Shown here: piece after piece, positions 8,073-15,216 of the stretch
How positions within the stretch are numbered: the first letter of the stretch is position 1
Layout of the letters: each line of letters opens with the position of its first letter
Source: JBFGCA01 sp041567315
GTDB taxonomy: Bacteria; Acidobacteriota; Thermoanaerobaculia; Multivoradales; JAHEKO01
Direction: 5' to 3'
DNA length: 21,161 nt
Assembly (NCBI GenBank): GCA_041567315.1
Contig: JBFGCA010000084.1
Coordinates: forward strand, 1-21,161
The notes under the pieces: generated by a model
Told to the model about the DNA's origin: nothing
What the model saw: the letters and a program-made list of their open reading frames with translations, nothing else
The model's database searches: none
Position numbers and translations under genes: made by a program

Positions 8073-9127
8073 AGATCGCGGTGATCGGTGCCGGCCCCGC
8101 CGGTCTCGCCCTCGGCTGGGAGCTGGCGCAGCGCGGCCTCGACTTCCAGATCCTCGAGCAGAGCGCCGGCCCCGCCGACTCCTGGCGCCGGATGCCGACC
8201 CACCTGCGGATGGTGAGCCCCTGGGGCTCCAACCGCCTGCCAGGGCTTCGTCTCGACCGCCTGCCCGGCTGGGCGAGGGTCAGCCGCGCTCGCTACGTCG
8301 ACTACCTCGCCGCCTACGCAGAGCACCACCGCTTGCCGATCGTCGCCAACACCCGGGTCGAACGGGTGGAGAGAGACCTGTCCGGCGGCTTCCGGTTGTC
8401 GACCTCTGGTGGCGAGCTGAGCGCCGACCTGGTCGTCAACGCCACCGGCTACTTCGGCAACCCCTTCCTGCCCGACGAGCCCGGCGCCGCGGCGACCAGT
8501 ATCCCCCGCCTCCACGTCGCCGTCTACCGCGAACCGCAGCACGTCGCCGGGCGGCTCGGCACCCGCACGGGCCCGGTGCTGGTGGTCGGCGGCCGCCTCT
8601 CGGCCGGTCAGACCCTCGAAGAGCTGACGGCGGCCGGTCTCGAGGTCGCTCTCTCGCACCGCGGCCCGCTGCGCTTCGGCCCGCCGCCGCTCCTCGCCCG
8701 CCTCCTCTTTCCGGCCATCCCCGCCATCGAGCGCGCGGCGCTGGCCCTGGGCCTCGACCGCCCCGACAGCCGCGCCCGCATGGAGTGGGGCCGCGCCCGC
8801 CGCCTGCTCCGCACCGGACGGGTCGCCCGCCTCCCCGCCATCGCCGCCTTCGAGCGCGACCGCGTCCGCTTCGTCGATGGCCAGCGGCTCCCCGCCACCC
8901 TGGTGATCTACGCCACCGGCTTCCGCCCCGTCCTCTCCCACCTCGGGCCCTTGCTCCGGCCCGACCCCTCCGGCGGCCCCGGCCCCCTCGCCGGCATGGA
9001 GAGCGCCGCCGCCCCCGGCCTCTTCTTCCTCGGCCTCGACCACCTCCGCAACTTCCGCAGCCGCTTCATCCGCGGCATCCGCCCCGACGCCGCTCTGCTC
9101 GCCGCCACCCTCGCCAGCCGCTGCTAG
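8069..9127 (+). CDS. FAD-dependent oxidoreductase, flavin monooxygenase-like
   Basis: A 352-residue flavoprotein. The N-terminus MKIAVIGAGPAGLALG is a textbook Rossmann dinucleotide site (G7-x-G9-x-x-G12), and E29 in LEQSAG can hold the FAD ribose. VVNATGYFGNPFLP and VIYATGFRP are the ATG motifs of FMO-like and TrxR-like enzymes. The second nucleotide site, expected as VVGAGNSA, is VVGGRLSAGQT here and looks altered, so NADPH binding may be weak. The start is the ATG in the ATGA overlap with the membrane protein gene. This coupling suggests that the two act on the same substrate, perhaps a lipid or lipid-linked intermediate; that is inference. The C-terminal RFIRGIRPDAALLA resembles the closing helix of small FMO-like proteins. 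Confidence 0.88.
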   Translation: MKIAVIGAGPAGLALGWELAQRGLDFQILEQSAGPADSWRRMPTHLRMVSPWGSNRLPGLRLDRLPGWARVSRARYVDYLAAYAEHHRLPIVANTRVERVERDLSGGFRLSTSGGELSADLVVNATGYFGNPFLPDEPGAAATSIPRLHVAVYREPQHVAGRLGTRTGPVLVVGGRLSAGQTLEELTAAGLEVALSHRGPLRFGPPPLLARLLFPAIPAIERAALALGLDRPDSRARMEWGRARRLLRTGRVARLPAIAAFERDRVRFVDGQRLPATLVIYATGFRPVLSHLGPLLRPDPSGGPGPLAGMESAAAPGLFFLGLDHLRNFRSRFIRGIRPDAALLAATLASRC

Positions 9128-9180
9128 GCAAGTCTTGGTGTCTCGGGCGTCGGGGCCAGCGTGGCCGCCGGCGTGGTCAC

Positions 9181-9200
9181 TCTCGACGGCGCCGTCGAGA
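9181..9200. repeat. Perfect 20-bp palindrome
   Basis: The 20 bases here equal their own reverse complement (tctcgacggc mirrored). It lies 54 bases after the flavoprotein gene and 71 bases before the preferred start of the next small gene. No T-tract follows, so it is a better candidate operator for the nucleotidyltransferase module than a terminator. A possible -10 hexamer (TAAGAT, 9238-9243) lies just downstream. Confidence 0.5.
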
Positions 9201-9270
9201 AGGCGCCGGCAAGTGGCCGCGGCGAGCCGCCCGATGATAAGATCGTAGGGCTCCACGGGCGGTGGAAGTG

Positions 9271-9555
9271 ATGCAGAATCAGTCGATTAGGCAGCGCAAG
9301 CTGGAGATCGGCGCCTCCGAGGAGGAGCTTCTGGCCCAGGAGGTCGAGGACGCCCGGCGGGCGACTCCGGAGGAGCGGATCGAGGCCGCGGTAGCGCTTC
9401 TCGACGGCGTCTACGAGCTGTGGCGGAGCCGGGGGCTGGTCGATGACCGAGGACTTTGCAGATTTCTTGGATGCGCTCAACAGCGAAGGCGTTACCTACG
9501 TCGTGATCGGGGGGATCGCGGTCGCCTCGCACATTCCCTACCGGACGACCCGTGA
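9271..9555 (+). CDS. Small helical partner of the nucleotidyltransferase
   Basis: A 94-residue ORF starting at ATG 9271; an in-frame GTG at 9262 is an alternative. The first 57 residues are a charged, helical sequence (EEELLAQEVEDARRATPEERIEAAVALLDGVYELW) of the kind found directly upstream of MNT-type nucleotidyltransferases in several phyla. The last 38 residues overlap the nucleotidyltransferase gene by 113 bases in another frame. They are Arg-rich and look like read-through rather than a folded domain. Either the overlap is genuine, or a small indel removed an original stop near 9444, where an ATGA overlap would be natural. Likely a cognate regulator or antitoxin-like protein; function unproven. 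Confidence 0.6.
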   Translation: MQNQSIRQRKLEIGASEEELLAQEVEDARRATPEERIEAAVALLDGVYELWRSRGLVDDRGLCRFLGCAQQRRRYLRRDRGDRGRLAHSLPDDP

Positions 9556-9901
9556 CATCGACGTCCTGATCGAGCCCACCCTCGAGAACGGCCGCCGGGC
9601 GCGGGCGGCGGTGGAGCGCTGGGGCGGCTTCGAGCCCGAGTTCGCGGCCGAGGAGTTCATAGCTGGCGACATCCTCTCTTTCGGCGGACTGCTGCGGGTC
9701 GAGATCCACTCGCGCGTGCCCGGGATCACGTGGGACCGGGTGTGGCGTAACCGGGTCCCGGGGGCCCTGCGCGGGGTCCAGACGGCCTTCGCGTCCGTGG
9801 ACGACCTGATCGCAATGAAGGAGGCCGCCGGACGCCAGGAGAAGGACCTGCCCGACGTCCGGCGTCTGCGCCGACTGCGAGACGGCAGCGACGGAAGCTG
9901 A
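9443..9901 (+). CDS. MNT-type nucleotidyltransferase
   Basis: A 152-residue protein of the minimal nucleotidyltransferase fold. G23-G24 and the D38-x-D40 pair in GGIAVASHIPYRTTRDID form the catalytic site, and E in LRVEIH is a candidate third metal ligand. The C-terminal SVDDLIAMKEAAGRQEKDLPD is the usual closing helix of this group, so the protein appears complete. Relatives are toxins or antitoxins that transfer nucleotides to proteins or tRNA (AbiEii and HEPN/MNT systems); many are uncharacterised. Its partner here would be the small helical protein just upstream. The neighbouring DNA holds broken pieces of similar modules, supporting a mobile toxin-antitoxin-like role. Confidence 0.85.
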   Translation: MTEDFADFLDALNSEGVTYVVIGGIAVASHIPYRTTRDIDVLIEPTLENGRRARAAVERWGGFEPEFAAEEFIAGDILSFGGLLRVEIHSRVPGITWDRVWRNRVPGALRGVQTAFASVDDLIAMKEAAGRQEKDLPDVRRLRRLRDGSDGS

Positions 9902-10331
9902 GTCGTCGTCCACGCCGTCACCGCGGGAGAGCCGCGCGGCGAGCTGCGGCCGCCGGGTGGTGGCCACCGGGCACGGGCGGCGCCCGGATCTCGACGGCGC
10001 GCCCTCCCTGCCCGGCACCCGGCCCGCCGCCGAGACCAAGCACCCGAGGTCGAGCGCTCCCAAGCCGGCCGCGCGTGGCGCTGGGCTTCCGCGCGCAGAG
10101 CCTTCCCGGCGCGGGGGATCGTGCCCTATCGAGTGCGCGAGGAGACGGTAGAGATCCTGGCGGTCCTCCGCGCGGCTCGCCGGTGGCCCGAAGAGTTGTG
10201 ACACCGGCGCAAGTCGCACCGGTCGAGGTAATCGAGACCCACTACCAGGTGCTAAGTCGGGCGCTCGCCGCGGTCGTAGCTGGGTGCAGCTTGGCGAACT
10301 GAATGGGGTTCAGTCGGCGAGCAGGCCGGAG
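9902..10331. other. Gene-poor stretch between toxin-antitoxin-like modules
   Basis: About 430 bases with no intact gene. The only coding trace I can support is the ParE-like tail at 10097-10201. The rest is GC-rich with no clear repeats, promoter or RNA. It looks like decayed accessory DNA. Confidence 0.4.
10097..10201 (+). pseudogene. C-terminal remnant of a ParE/RelE-like toxin
   Basis: The frame ending at TGA 10201 reads AFPARGIVPYRVREETVEI followed by LAVLRAARRWPEEL. This is the final beta-strand pair and tail typical of ParE/RelE toxins (fPy.ivYrv...eIl.vlh.aRrwp). No start codon or N-terminal helices in this frame resemble the family, so roughly the first 55-60 residues are missing. 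No antitoxin gene is visible upstream. The match is by motif memory only. Confidence 0.45.
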
Positions 10332-10568
10332 TCAGCCGGCAGTTCTCTCGAGCGCCCGGACGTGAAGGATCTCGTGACTTCCCCGAGACCTGATGTCTTC
10401 CTCTCCGAGCGTGACGACCGCTATCGTCTCACCGCCCGGAGCGGTGAACTCCACTTCGTAGCCTCCCGAGGCATAGATCCCCACCACCGCACCAACGTCG
10501 TCGGCTAGGAGCCCCACCTCGGGGAGATTCCGCCGCAAAACCACCACGTCATGTTCCTTGTAGGTCAC
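10332..10568 (-). CDS. DUF4926 family small protein
   Basis: A 78-residue protein starting at GTG 10568. It shows the family pattern DVVVLRRNLPEVGLLADDVG then GAVVGIY, then YEVEFTAPGGETIAVVTL. This is a small SH3-like beta-barrel family of unknown function that often sits next to DUF6883. Here the GTG overlaps the stop of the DUF6883 fragment (GTGA). DUF6883/DUF4926 pairs behave like small mobile modules, possibly toxin-antitoxin; that is inference. With its partner truncated it may be an orphan. Confidence 0.7.
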   Translation of the reverse strand: MTYKEHDVVVLRRNLPEVGLLADDVGAVVGIYASGGYEVEFTAPGGETIAVVTLGEEDIRSRGSHEILHVRALERTAG

Positions 10569-10804
10569 TCAGACCTCCTCTTCGACGGGTACGCAGTGAC
10601 GAGCCTTGGAGCGTCCCGCGGCCCATCGCCAATCCAGATGGTTCGCAGAGCGATCGTACGACCTTCCGGCGTTAGGATCGTCCCATCGACCACATACTTG
10701 ATTCCGAAGCGGGAGCTCTCCTCAGCCACGATGACTCCCTCGCTCGCGAGTCTCCCCGGCGCCCGAAGCGACCCTCGCAATGCGTCGGGATGGTGAAGGC
10801 CCCG
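10565..10804 (-). pseudogene. DUF6883 gene lacking its 5' half
   Basis: The frame is open from just after a TAG (10805-10807) to TGA at 10565. The recognisable part is FGIKYVVDGTILTPEGRT then ALRTIWIGDG then APRLVTAYP, which is the C-terminal half of DUF6883. The expected N-terminal half (PNA..A and HP.Gr.KA.fF motifs, about 40-50 residues) is absent from all three frames upstream. A TTG at 10780 could still start a 71-residue product. The upstream sequence instead belongs to the first codons of a nucleotidyltransferase gene. This is consistent with a deletion or recombination junction near 10805-10820. Confidence 0.6.
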
Positions 10805-10816
10805 CTAGATCGGCGC

Positions 10817-10873
10817 TCACTCGGCACGCCCGGCGTCGGCCAGCAGCCGGAGCAAGGCGCGAAGATCGGTCAC
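10817..10873 (-). pseudogene. 5' stub of a second nucleotidyltransferase gene
   Basis: Starting at a GTG that overlaps the stop of the upstream small gene (GTGA), the frame reads MTDLRALLRLLADAG and then RAE-stop. Intact relatives begin MTDFRALLR.L..AGVEFI and continue into the GG...D-x-D site. Only 18 codons remain, ending at TGA 10817-10819. The start signal and coupling are preserved but the catalytic body is gone. The identification rests on the short start and on the recognisable partner gene upstream. Confidence 0.5.
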
Positions 10874-11079
10874 CCGGCTGCGGCGCGGTGTTTGCGCCCC
10901 GCCCGGCGGACGTCTTCCGCGAACGCCTGGAGAGCCTGCAGGTTCTCCAAGCGCTCCGTTGGCGATCGCTTGAGGTTCTCCCACAGCAGCGTACGGTCGA
11001 CGCCGGCCTTGTAGGCCTCGACGACGGGATCTCGCCCTCTTTCCGCCGGGCTCGGGGAGTCGGCAACCTCGGTTTTCAC
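10870..11079 (-). CDS. Small partner protein of a lost nucleotidyltransferase
   Basis: A 69-residue protein starting at GTG 11079. The core DPVVEAYKAGVDRTLLWENL then RSPTERLENLQALQAFAEDV is a helical family that I recall directly upstream of nucleotidyltransferases starting MTDFRALL. It ends with a GTGA overlap into the stub of exactly such a gene. It looks intact. A role as antitoxin or regulator is inferred. If the partner is dead it is now an orphan. Confidence 0.65.
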   Translation of the reverse strand: MKTEVADSPSPAERGRDPVVEAYKAGVDRTLLWENLKRSPTERLENLQALQAFAEDVRRAGRKHRAAAG

Positions 11080-11160
11080 ATCTGCAAATCTAGCATGCCG
11101 GGCAGGCCCTCGAGACCGCGATCGGAGCGAGTTGCGACCGGGTGGTACGGGGCCGCGGCC

Positions 11161-11560
11161 TCAGACCTTCAGGTATTTGCGGACCTCGCGGTCGGCGCCG
11201 ACGCGCCAGATCTTGGCGTCGAGGTAGTAGTGCTGCATGGCGAAGCCGAGGAGGAGGGCGGCGAGGACCTGTTCGCCGATGCCGAGGGCGGCGGGGTCGC
11301 GGATGCCGGCCATCATGGCGAGGGAGTTGAAGGCGACCTGGTCGAGGCGGCCGCCCATGGCGTCGCGGAACCAGTCGATCAGGGGGCCGCGGTAGAGGGC
11401 GAAGGTGAAGAGGAGGCCGGCGGCGGCGTAGACCGGGACGCTGCGGAAGAGGGCGCGGGCCCAGCGGAAGGCGGGCTCGGGGTGGTCGGCGTACTTGTTG
11501 CGGGCGTAGCTGTAGACGATGCAGTGGTACTGGATGTTGTGGCCGACGGTGCGGGCCGAA
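11161..11560 (-). pseudogene. C-terminal fragment of an integral membrane protein
   Basis: The frame ending at TGA 11161 reads TVGHNIQYHCIVYSYARNKY near its beginning, then two hydrophobic helices (VPVYAAAGLLFTFALYRG; VLAALLLGFAMQHYYL), and ends LDAKIWRVGADREVRKYLKV. Codon use and sequence are protein-like up to about 11560. Beyond that the same frame becomes low-complexity and runs antisense through the next gene with no plausible start codon. HN-x-QYH and QHYYLD look like metal- or cofactor-binding membrane motifs, but I cannot name the family. I infer that the N-terminal part has been deleted. Confidence 0.65.
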
Positions 11561-11732
11561 ACACCCGGCGGGGCGGGTCCGCCGCCACCCCGGCGGGCGG
11601 TGGCCGGGGCTTTCCAGGGAGCGGCACTGCGTCGCCAAGTCTCGACGCGGCGCCTCGATCCGGCTTGCCCGGTTCCGCTGGGCGGTTTCGCCCCGCCGCC
11701 GGACGGACCGTGGGGTCGGCCCGCGGGCTTGC

Positions 11733-11738
11733 TACAGT
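11733..11738 (+). promoter_or_regulatory. Possible -10 hexamer of the choice-of-anchor B gene
   Basis: TACAGT lies 10 bases before ATG 11749, with TG-rich DNA ahead of it and no Shine-Dalgarno between. The spacing suggests a leaderless or near-leaderless transcript, as for the acyl-CoA dehydrogenase gene. No clear -35 box. Confidence 0.3.
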
Positions 11739-11748
11739 CCCGCCTACC

Positions 11749-12975
11749 ATGCGGCGGGGGCGAATCGGTGTGCTGGGGGCGGGGTTGGCCCTCGCCGGTG
11801 CGGTGCTGCTGCCGGCGCACGACGACGAAGACAAGAGCGCCGAGTTCGGCCCGCCGCTGCCCGGGAGCGGTCACGTCGGGGAGCCGCTGTTGCCGGACGC
11901 CGACGGCCGGATCCTCGGCTTCCCGGCCGAGAACGTGGCGCTTCTCGGCTGGCTGACCCCGGAAGACCTGACCGGCGTCGCCCAGCTCGCCAACGACGTC
12001 TGGGCCTACGTCTCGCCGTCGGGGCGCGAGTACGCCATCGTCGGCCTCGAGCAGGGCACCGCGTTTGTCGAGGTGACCGATCCGCTCGAACCGCAGGTGG
12101 TGAGCGTTGTCCGCGGCCGGCCGTCTGCATGGCGCGACATGGCGGTCCACGAGCAGGTCGCCTACAGCGTCAGCGAGGGCGGTGGCGGCGTCCAGGTCAT
12201 CGACCTCCGGCGGATCGACCGCGGGCGGGTCCGCCTGCGGCGGCGGCTGACCACCGACGGGCTGGCGACGGCCCACAACATCTCGGTCGACCCCGACTCC
12301 TGGTTCGCCTACTTGAGCGGCTCCAACCTCGAGGGCGGCGGGCTGGTCGCCGTCGACCTGGCCAAGCCGCTGCGGCCACGGCTGGTCCCCGGCGGCTGGC
12401 CGTTCGTCTACGTCCACGACGCGCTGCCGGTGACCTATGCGAACGGCCCCAACGCCGGCCGCGAGGTGGTCTTCGCCTTCGCCGGCCCCGACGGCGTCCA
12501 GATCCTCGACGTCACCGACAAGCGCGCCATGTTCCAGATCTCCGAGGTCCGCTACCCGAACCTCGCCTACTGCCACAGCGGCTGGCTCAACCGGCGCCGC
12601 GGCATCCTCTTCGTCAACGACGAATTGGACGAGCCGCAGAGGTTGGTGGCGACCACCACCACCCACATCCTCAAGGTCCGTGACCTCGAGCGCCCGGTCG
12701 CCGTCCGCCCCTACACCAACGGCTCGACCGCCGTCGACCACAACAGCATGGTGCGCGGCAACTACCTGTTCCAGGCCAACTACCGCTCCGGCCTCAGGGT
12801 CTTCCGGATCAAGCGCCCCCGCCACCCCCGCGAGGTCGCCTGGTTCGACACCTACCCCGCCGACGACCGCCCGCGGTTCAGCGGCGCCTGGGGCGTCCAC
12901 GCCGCCCTCCCCAGCGGCACCGTACTCGTCACCGACATCCAGCGCGGCCTCTTTCTCCTCCACTTCGACGGCTAG
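11749..12975 (+). CDS. Choice-of-anchor B family secreted protein (LVIVD-type propeller)
   Basis: A 408-residue protein. Residues 1-23 form a signal peptide (two Arg, then GVLGAGLALAGAVLLPA). The mature part is a repeat propeller with blades of the kind ANDVWAYVSPSGREYAIVG, EVTDPLEPQVVSVV and GVQILDVTD, and the marker segment DHNSMVRGNYLFQANYRSG. These fit the choice-of-anchor B family, which is secreted or surface attached and otherwise poorly understood. I see no C-terminal anchor helix; the protein stops at LLHFDG just after the last blade. It ends convergently with the ABC permease gene and its stop codon lies in a hairpin stem. GC hairpins crowd the 190 bases upstream. Confidence 0.85.
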   Translation: MRRGRIGVLGAGLALAGAVLLPAHDDEDKSAEFGPPLPGSGHVGEPLLPDADGRILGFPAENVALLGWLTPEDLTGVAQLANDVWAYVSPSGREYAIVGLEQGTAFVEVTDPLEPQVVSVVRGRPSAWRDMAVHEQVAYSVSEGGGGVQVIDLRRIDRGRVRLRRRLTTDGLATAHNISVDPDSWFAYLSGSNLEGGGLVAVDLAKPLRPRLVPGGWPFVYVHDALPVTYANGPNAGREVVFAFAGPDGVQILDVTDKRAMFQISEVRYPNLAYCHSGWLNRRRGILFVNDELDEPQRLVATTTTHILKVRDLERPVAVRPYTNGSTAVDHNSMVRGNYLFQANYRSGLRVFRIKRPRHPREVAWFDTYPADDRPRFSGAWGVHAALPSGTVLVTDIQRGLFLLHFDG

Positions 12976-13001
12976 TGTGGCGTTTCCGACGCCACGCTAG
13001 C
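12971..13001. terminator. Bidirectional hairpin terminator between convergent genes
   Basis: Arms 12971-12983 and 12989-13001 are 13 bases each (left gctagtgtggcgt). They pair fully apart from one position that forms a G-U or a mismatch depending on the strand. The loop is 5 bases. The TAG of the upstream gene lies inside the left arm, and the permease gene on the other strand ends 21 bases away. There is no T-tract, so termination may rely on the hairpin alone or on Rho. Confidence 0.65.
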
Positions 13002-13021
13002 GCCGACCGCGCAGCTGGCAG

Positions 13022-14320
13022 CTAGGCGTAGCGCACCCAGCGCCAGAGCTCGCGGAGGGTGGGCTTCTTGCCGTACATGAGGATGCCGGTGCGGTAGATG
13101 CGGGCGGCGAGGGCGACCATCAGGAGGGTGAAGGCGGTGGTCAGGAGGTAGCCGGCGGCGATCTGCCAGGCGGGGGGCGTCTTGACGGCCAGGCGGAGAA
13201 CCATCAGGAGCGGGGTGAAGCAGGGGAGGAGCGAGAGGACGGTCGAGAGGGTCGAGTCGGGGTCGTTGAGCACCGTCCAGAAGAAAAGCACCGGGGCGAT
13301 CAGGAAGAGCACGGCGAAGCCGGCGAACTGCTGCGCCTCTTGGACGTTGTTGAAGGCGGCGCCGATCGCCGCGTAGATCGTCGAGTAGGCGAAGAAGCCG
13401 AGGACGAAGAAGAGCAGGAAGTGGATCGTCAGCGCCGGGCGGAGCGACGGCAGGTCGATTCCCGCCGGCAGCCAGGTGAGGACGGCGACGACCCCCGGCA
13501 GGGTGAAGAGGGCGAGGGCCGCCAGCCAGATGCCGAGCTGGGTGAGGGCGACGGCGCAGATGCCGGTCAGCTTGCCCAGCATCAGCTCGAAGGGGCGGGT
13601 GGTGGCGACCACCAGCTCGACGATGCGGGAGCTCTTTTCTTCGAGCACCCCGGTCATCACCTGCTGGCCGTAGACCACCAGCACGGTGTAGAGCAGGAAG
13701 AACAGGAAATAGGCCAAGAGGATGCCGGCCTCGGCGCCCTCGGCGCGGCTGCCCTCCTCGCTCACCCGTACCGTGGCGAGCGCCACCGGCCGGGCCAGCC
13801 GCGAGATCTCGGCGGCGTCGTAGCCAGCCGCCGCCAGCCGCTGCTCGCGGACCGCCGCCGACAGCTCTCGCTCGAGCAGCTGCTGGGTCAGGAAGTTGGA
13901 GACGCTGGCCGCCCGGTACTCGACCCGGTCGGCCTCCAGCTCGCCGGGGTCCAGCCACACCCAGGCGTCGATCTCGCCGTCGAGGATGCGGCGGTCGAGG
14001 CCGCGCCGCCAAGCCGCGGGCTCCGCATCGTCGCCTTCGGCGCGGGCCGTTTCGACCGCGACCTCGAAGGCGGCGCCGCCGGCCAGCACCGAGCCGGCCG
14101 CCGCCAGCCGGTCGGCCACCGCCTGGCCGAGACCGCCGCCGGCGCCGTCCGCGACCACCAGCCGATGCACCGCGGCCGGGCGGGCGACGAGCAGCGCCGG
14201 GACGATCCCCAGCGCCGCCAGCAGCAGCGGCAGCGAGACGGTGGTGATCCAGAACAGCTTGCTCCGCACCCGCGACAGGTACTCGCGGCCGACGATCACC
14301 GCCACCCGGTCAGCCCGCAT
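13022..14320 (-). CDS. ABC exporter permease, NatB/ABC-2 type
   Basis: A 432-residue membrane protein with one helix near the N-terminus (about 25-46), a large extracytoplasmic domain (about 50-215), and five or six helices in the C-terminal half. The segment GVLEEKSSRIVELVVATTRPFELMLGKL is the conserved cytoplasmic coupling stretch of NatB-like permeases, followed by KLTGICAVALTQLGIW. The family exports Na+ in Bacillus NatAB, but most homologues have unknown substrates. Its ATG overlaps the end of the ATPase gene by 11 bases, so the pair is one operon and probably one transporter. The substrate cannot be told from sequence. Confidence 0.9.
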   Translation of the reverse strand: MRADRVAVIVGREYLSRVRSKLFWITTVSLPLLLAALGIVPALLVARPAAVHRLVVADGAGGGLGQAVADRLAAAGSVLAGGAAFEVAVETARAEGDDAEPAAWRRGLDRRILDGEIDAWVWLDPGELEADRVEYRAASVSNFLTQQLLERELSAAVREQRLAAAGYDAAEISRLARPVALATVRVSEEGSRAEGAEAGILLAYFLFFLLYTVLVVYGQQVMTGVLEEKSSRIVELVVATTRPFELMLGKLTGICAVALTQLGIWLAALALFTLPGVVAVLTWLPAGIDLPSLRPALTIHFLLFFVLGFFAYSTIYAAIGAAFNNVQEAQQFAGFAVLFLIAPVLFFWTVLNDPDSTLSTVLSLLPCFTPLLMVLRLAVKTPPAWQIAAGYLLTTAFTLLMVALAARIYRTGILMYGKKPTLRELWRWVRYA

Positions 14321-15212
14321 CGCGCACCGCCCTGACGAAGATCTCCTCGAGGTCGGGCTCCTCGGCGCGGAACTCGCGCACCTCGAGAAAGCCGACCAGC
14401 TCGCGCAGCACCGCCGGGCCGGTGACGCCGGCGGCCAGCTCCAGCCGCACCACGCCGTCGCGCGGCTCGACGACCGTGACCCCCGGCACCCCGGCGAGCC
14501 GCTCGAGGTCGCCGTCGGCCACCAGCCGGTAGCTGTTGGTCCGTAACCGGCTCTTGAGCTCGTCGAGCTCGCCGGTCAGCACCGCCCGGCCGCCGGAGAG
14601 CAGGCAGATCCGTCCGCACAGCTTCTCGGCCTGCTCCATGACGTGGGTCGAGAGCACGATGCTGCCGCCGCCCGCCCGGTGCTCGGCCAGCAGCCGCTTG
14701 AAGAGCGCCTGGTTGAGCGGGTCGAGCCCCGAGAACGGCTCGTCCAGGATCAGCAGCCGCGGCCGGTGGAGCAGGGTGCCGGCGAGCTGCACCTTCTGCT
14801 GCATCCCCTTGGACAGCTCCTCGACCCGCCGGCGCTGGCGGTCGCCGAGCCCCAGGCGCTCGAGCCACTCGGCGGCGGCGGCCCGCGCCTCGCGCCGCCG
14901 CATCCCGTGCAGGCCACCGAGGAAGACGAGGTGCTCGAGGACCGTCATCTTGCGGTAGAGCCCGCGCTCTTCGGGCAGGTACCCCACCCGGTCGAGGTCC
15001 TCGCGCCGCCGCGCCCGGCCGAAGAGCAGCACCTCGCCCTCGTCGGGGGCGAGGATGTCCATGATCATCCGCAGGGTGGTGGTCTTGCCCGCCCCGTTGG
15101 GTCCCAGCAGCCCGAACACCGTCCCCGGCTCGACCGCCAGCGACAGCCCGTCGACCGCCGTCAGCGCTCCGTAGCGCTTGCGGACGGCGCGCAGCTCGAG
15201 GACTGGTGGCAT
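14310..15212 (-). CDS. ABC exporter ATP-binding protein, NatA type
   Basis: A 300-residue ATPase. Walker A is GPNGAGKT (37-44), the signature is LSKGMQQKVQ, Walker B with D-loop is LLILDEPFSGLDP, and the H-loop is LSTHVMEQ. The C-terminal 90 residues fit the DUF4162-type extension of NatA/DrrA-like exporters. ATG 15212 is chosen because the protein then begins MPPVLELRAVRKRYG, where the fold starts; the longer frame would translate the repeat element upstream. There is no Shine-Dalgarno, and the element's left arm ends only 4 bases before the ATG. It forms one transporter with the downstream permease. Confidence 0.93.
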   Translation of the reverse strand: MPPVLELRAVRKRYGALTAVDGLSLAVEPGTVFGLLGPNGAGKTTTLRMIMDILAPDEGEVLLFGRARRREDLDRVGYLPEERGLYRKMTVLEHLVFLGGLHGMRRREARAAAAEWLERLGLGDRQRRRVEELSKGMQQKVQLAGTLLHRPRLLILDEPFSGLDPLNQALFKRLLAEHRAGGGSIVLSTHVMEQAEKLCGRICLLSGGRAVLTGELDELKSRLRTNSYRLVADGDLERLAGVPGVTVVEPRDGVVRLELAAGVTGPAVLRELVGFLEVREFRAEEPDLEEIFVRAVRDAG

Positions 15213-15216
15213 CGAA

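Noticed and set aside
11161..12963. 600-residue minus-strand ORF as one gene
   Set aside because: Only its last third (11161-11560) is protein-like; the rest is antisense to the choice-of-anchor gene.
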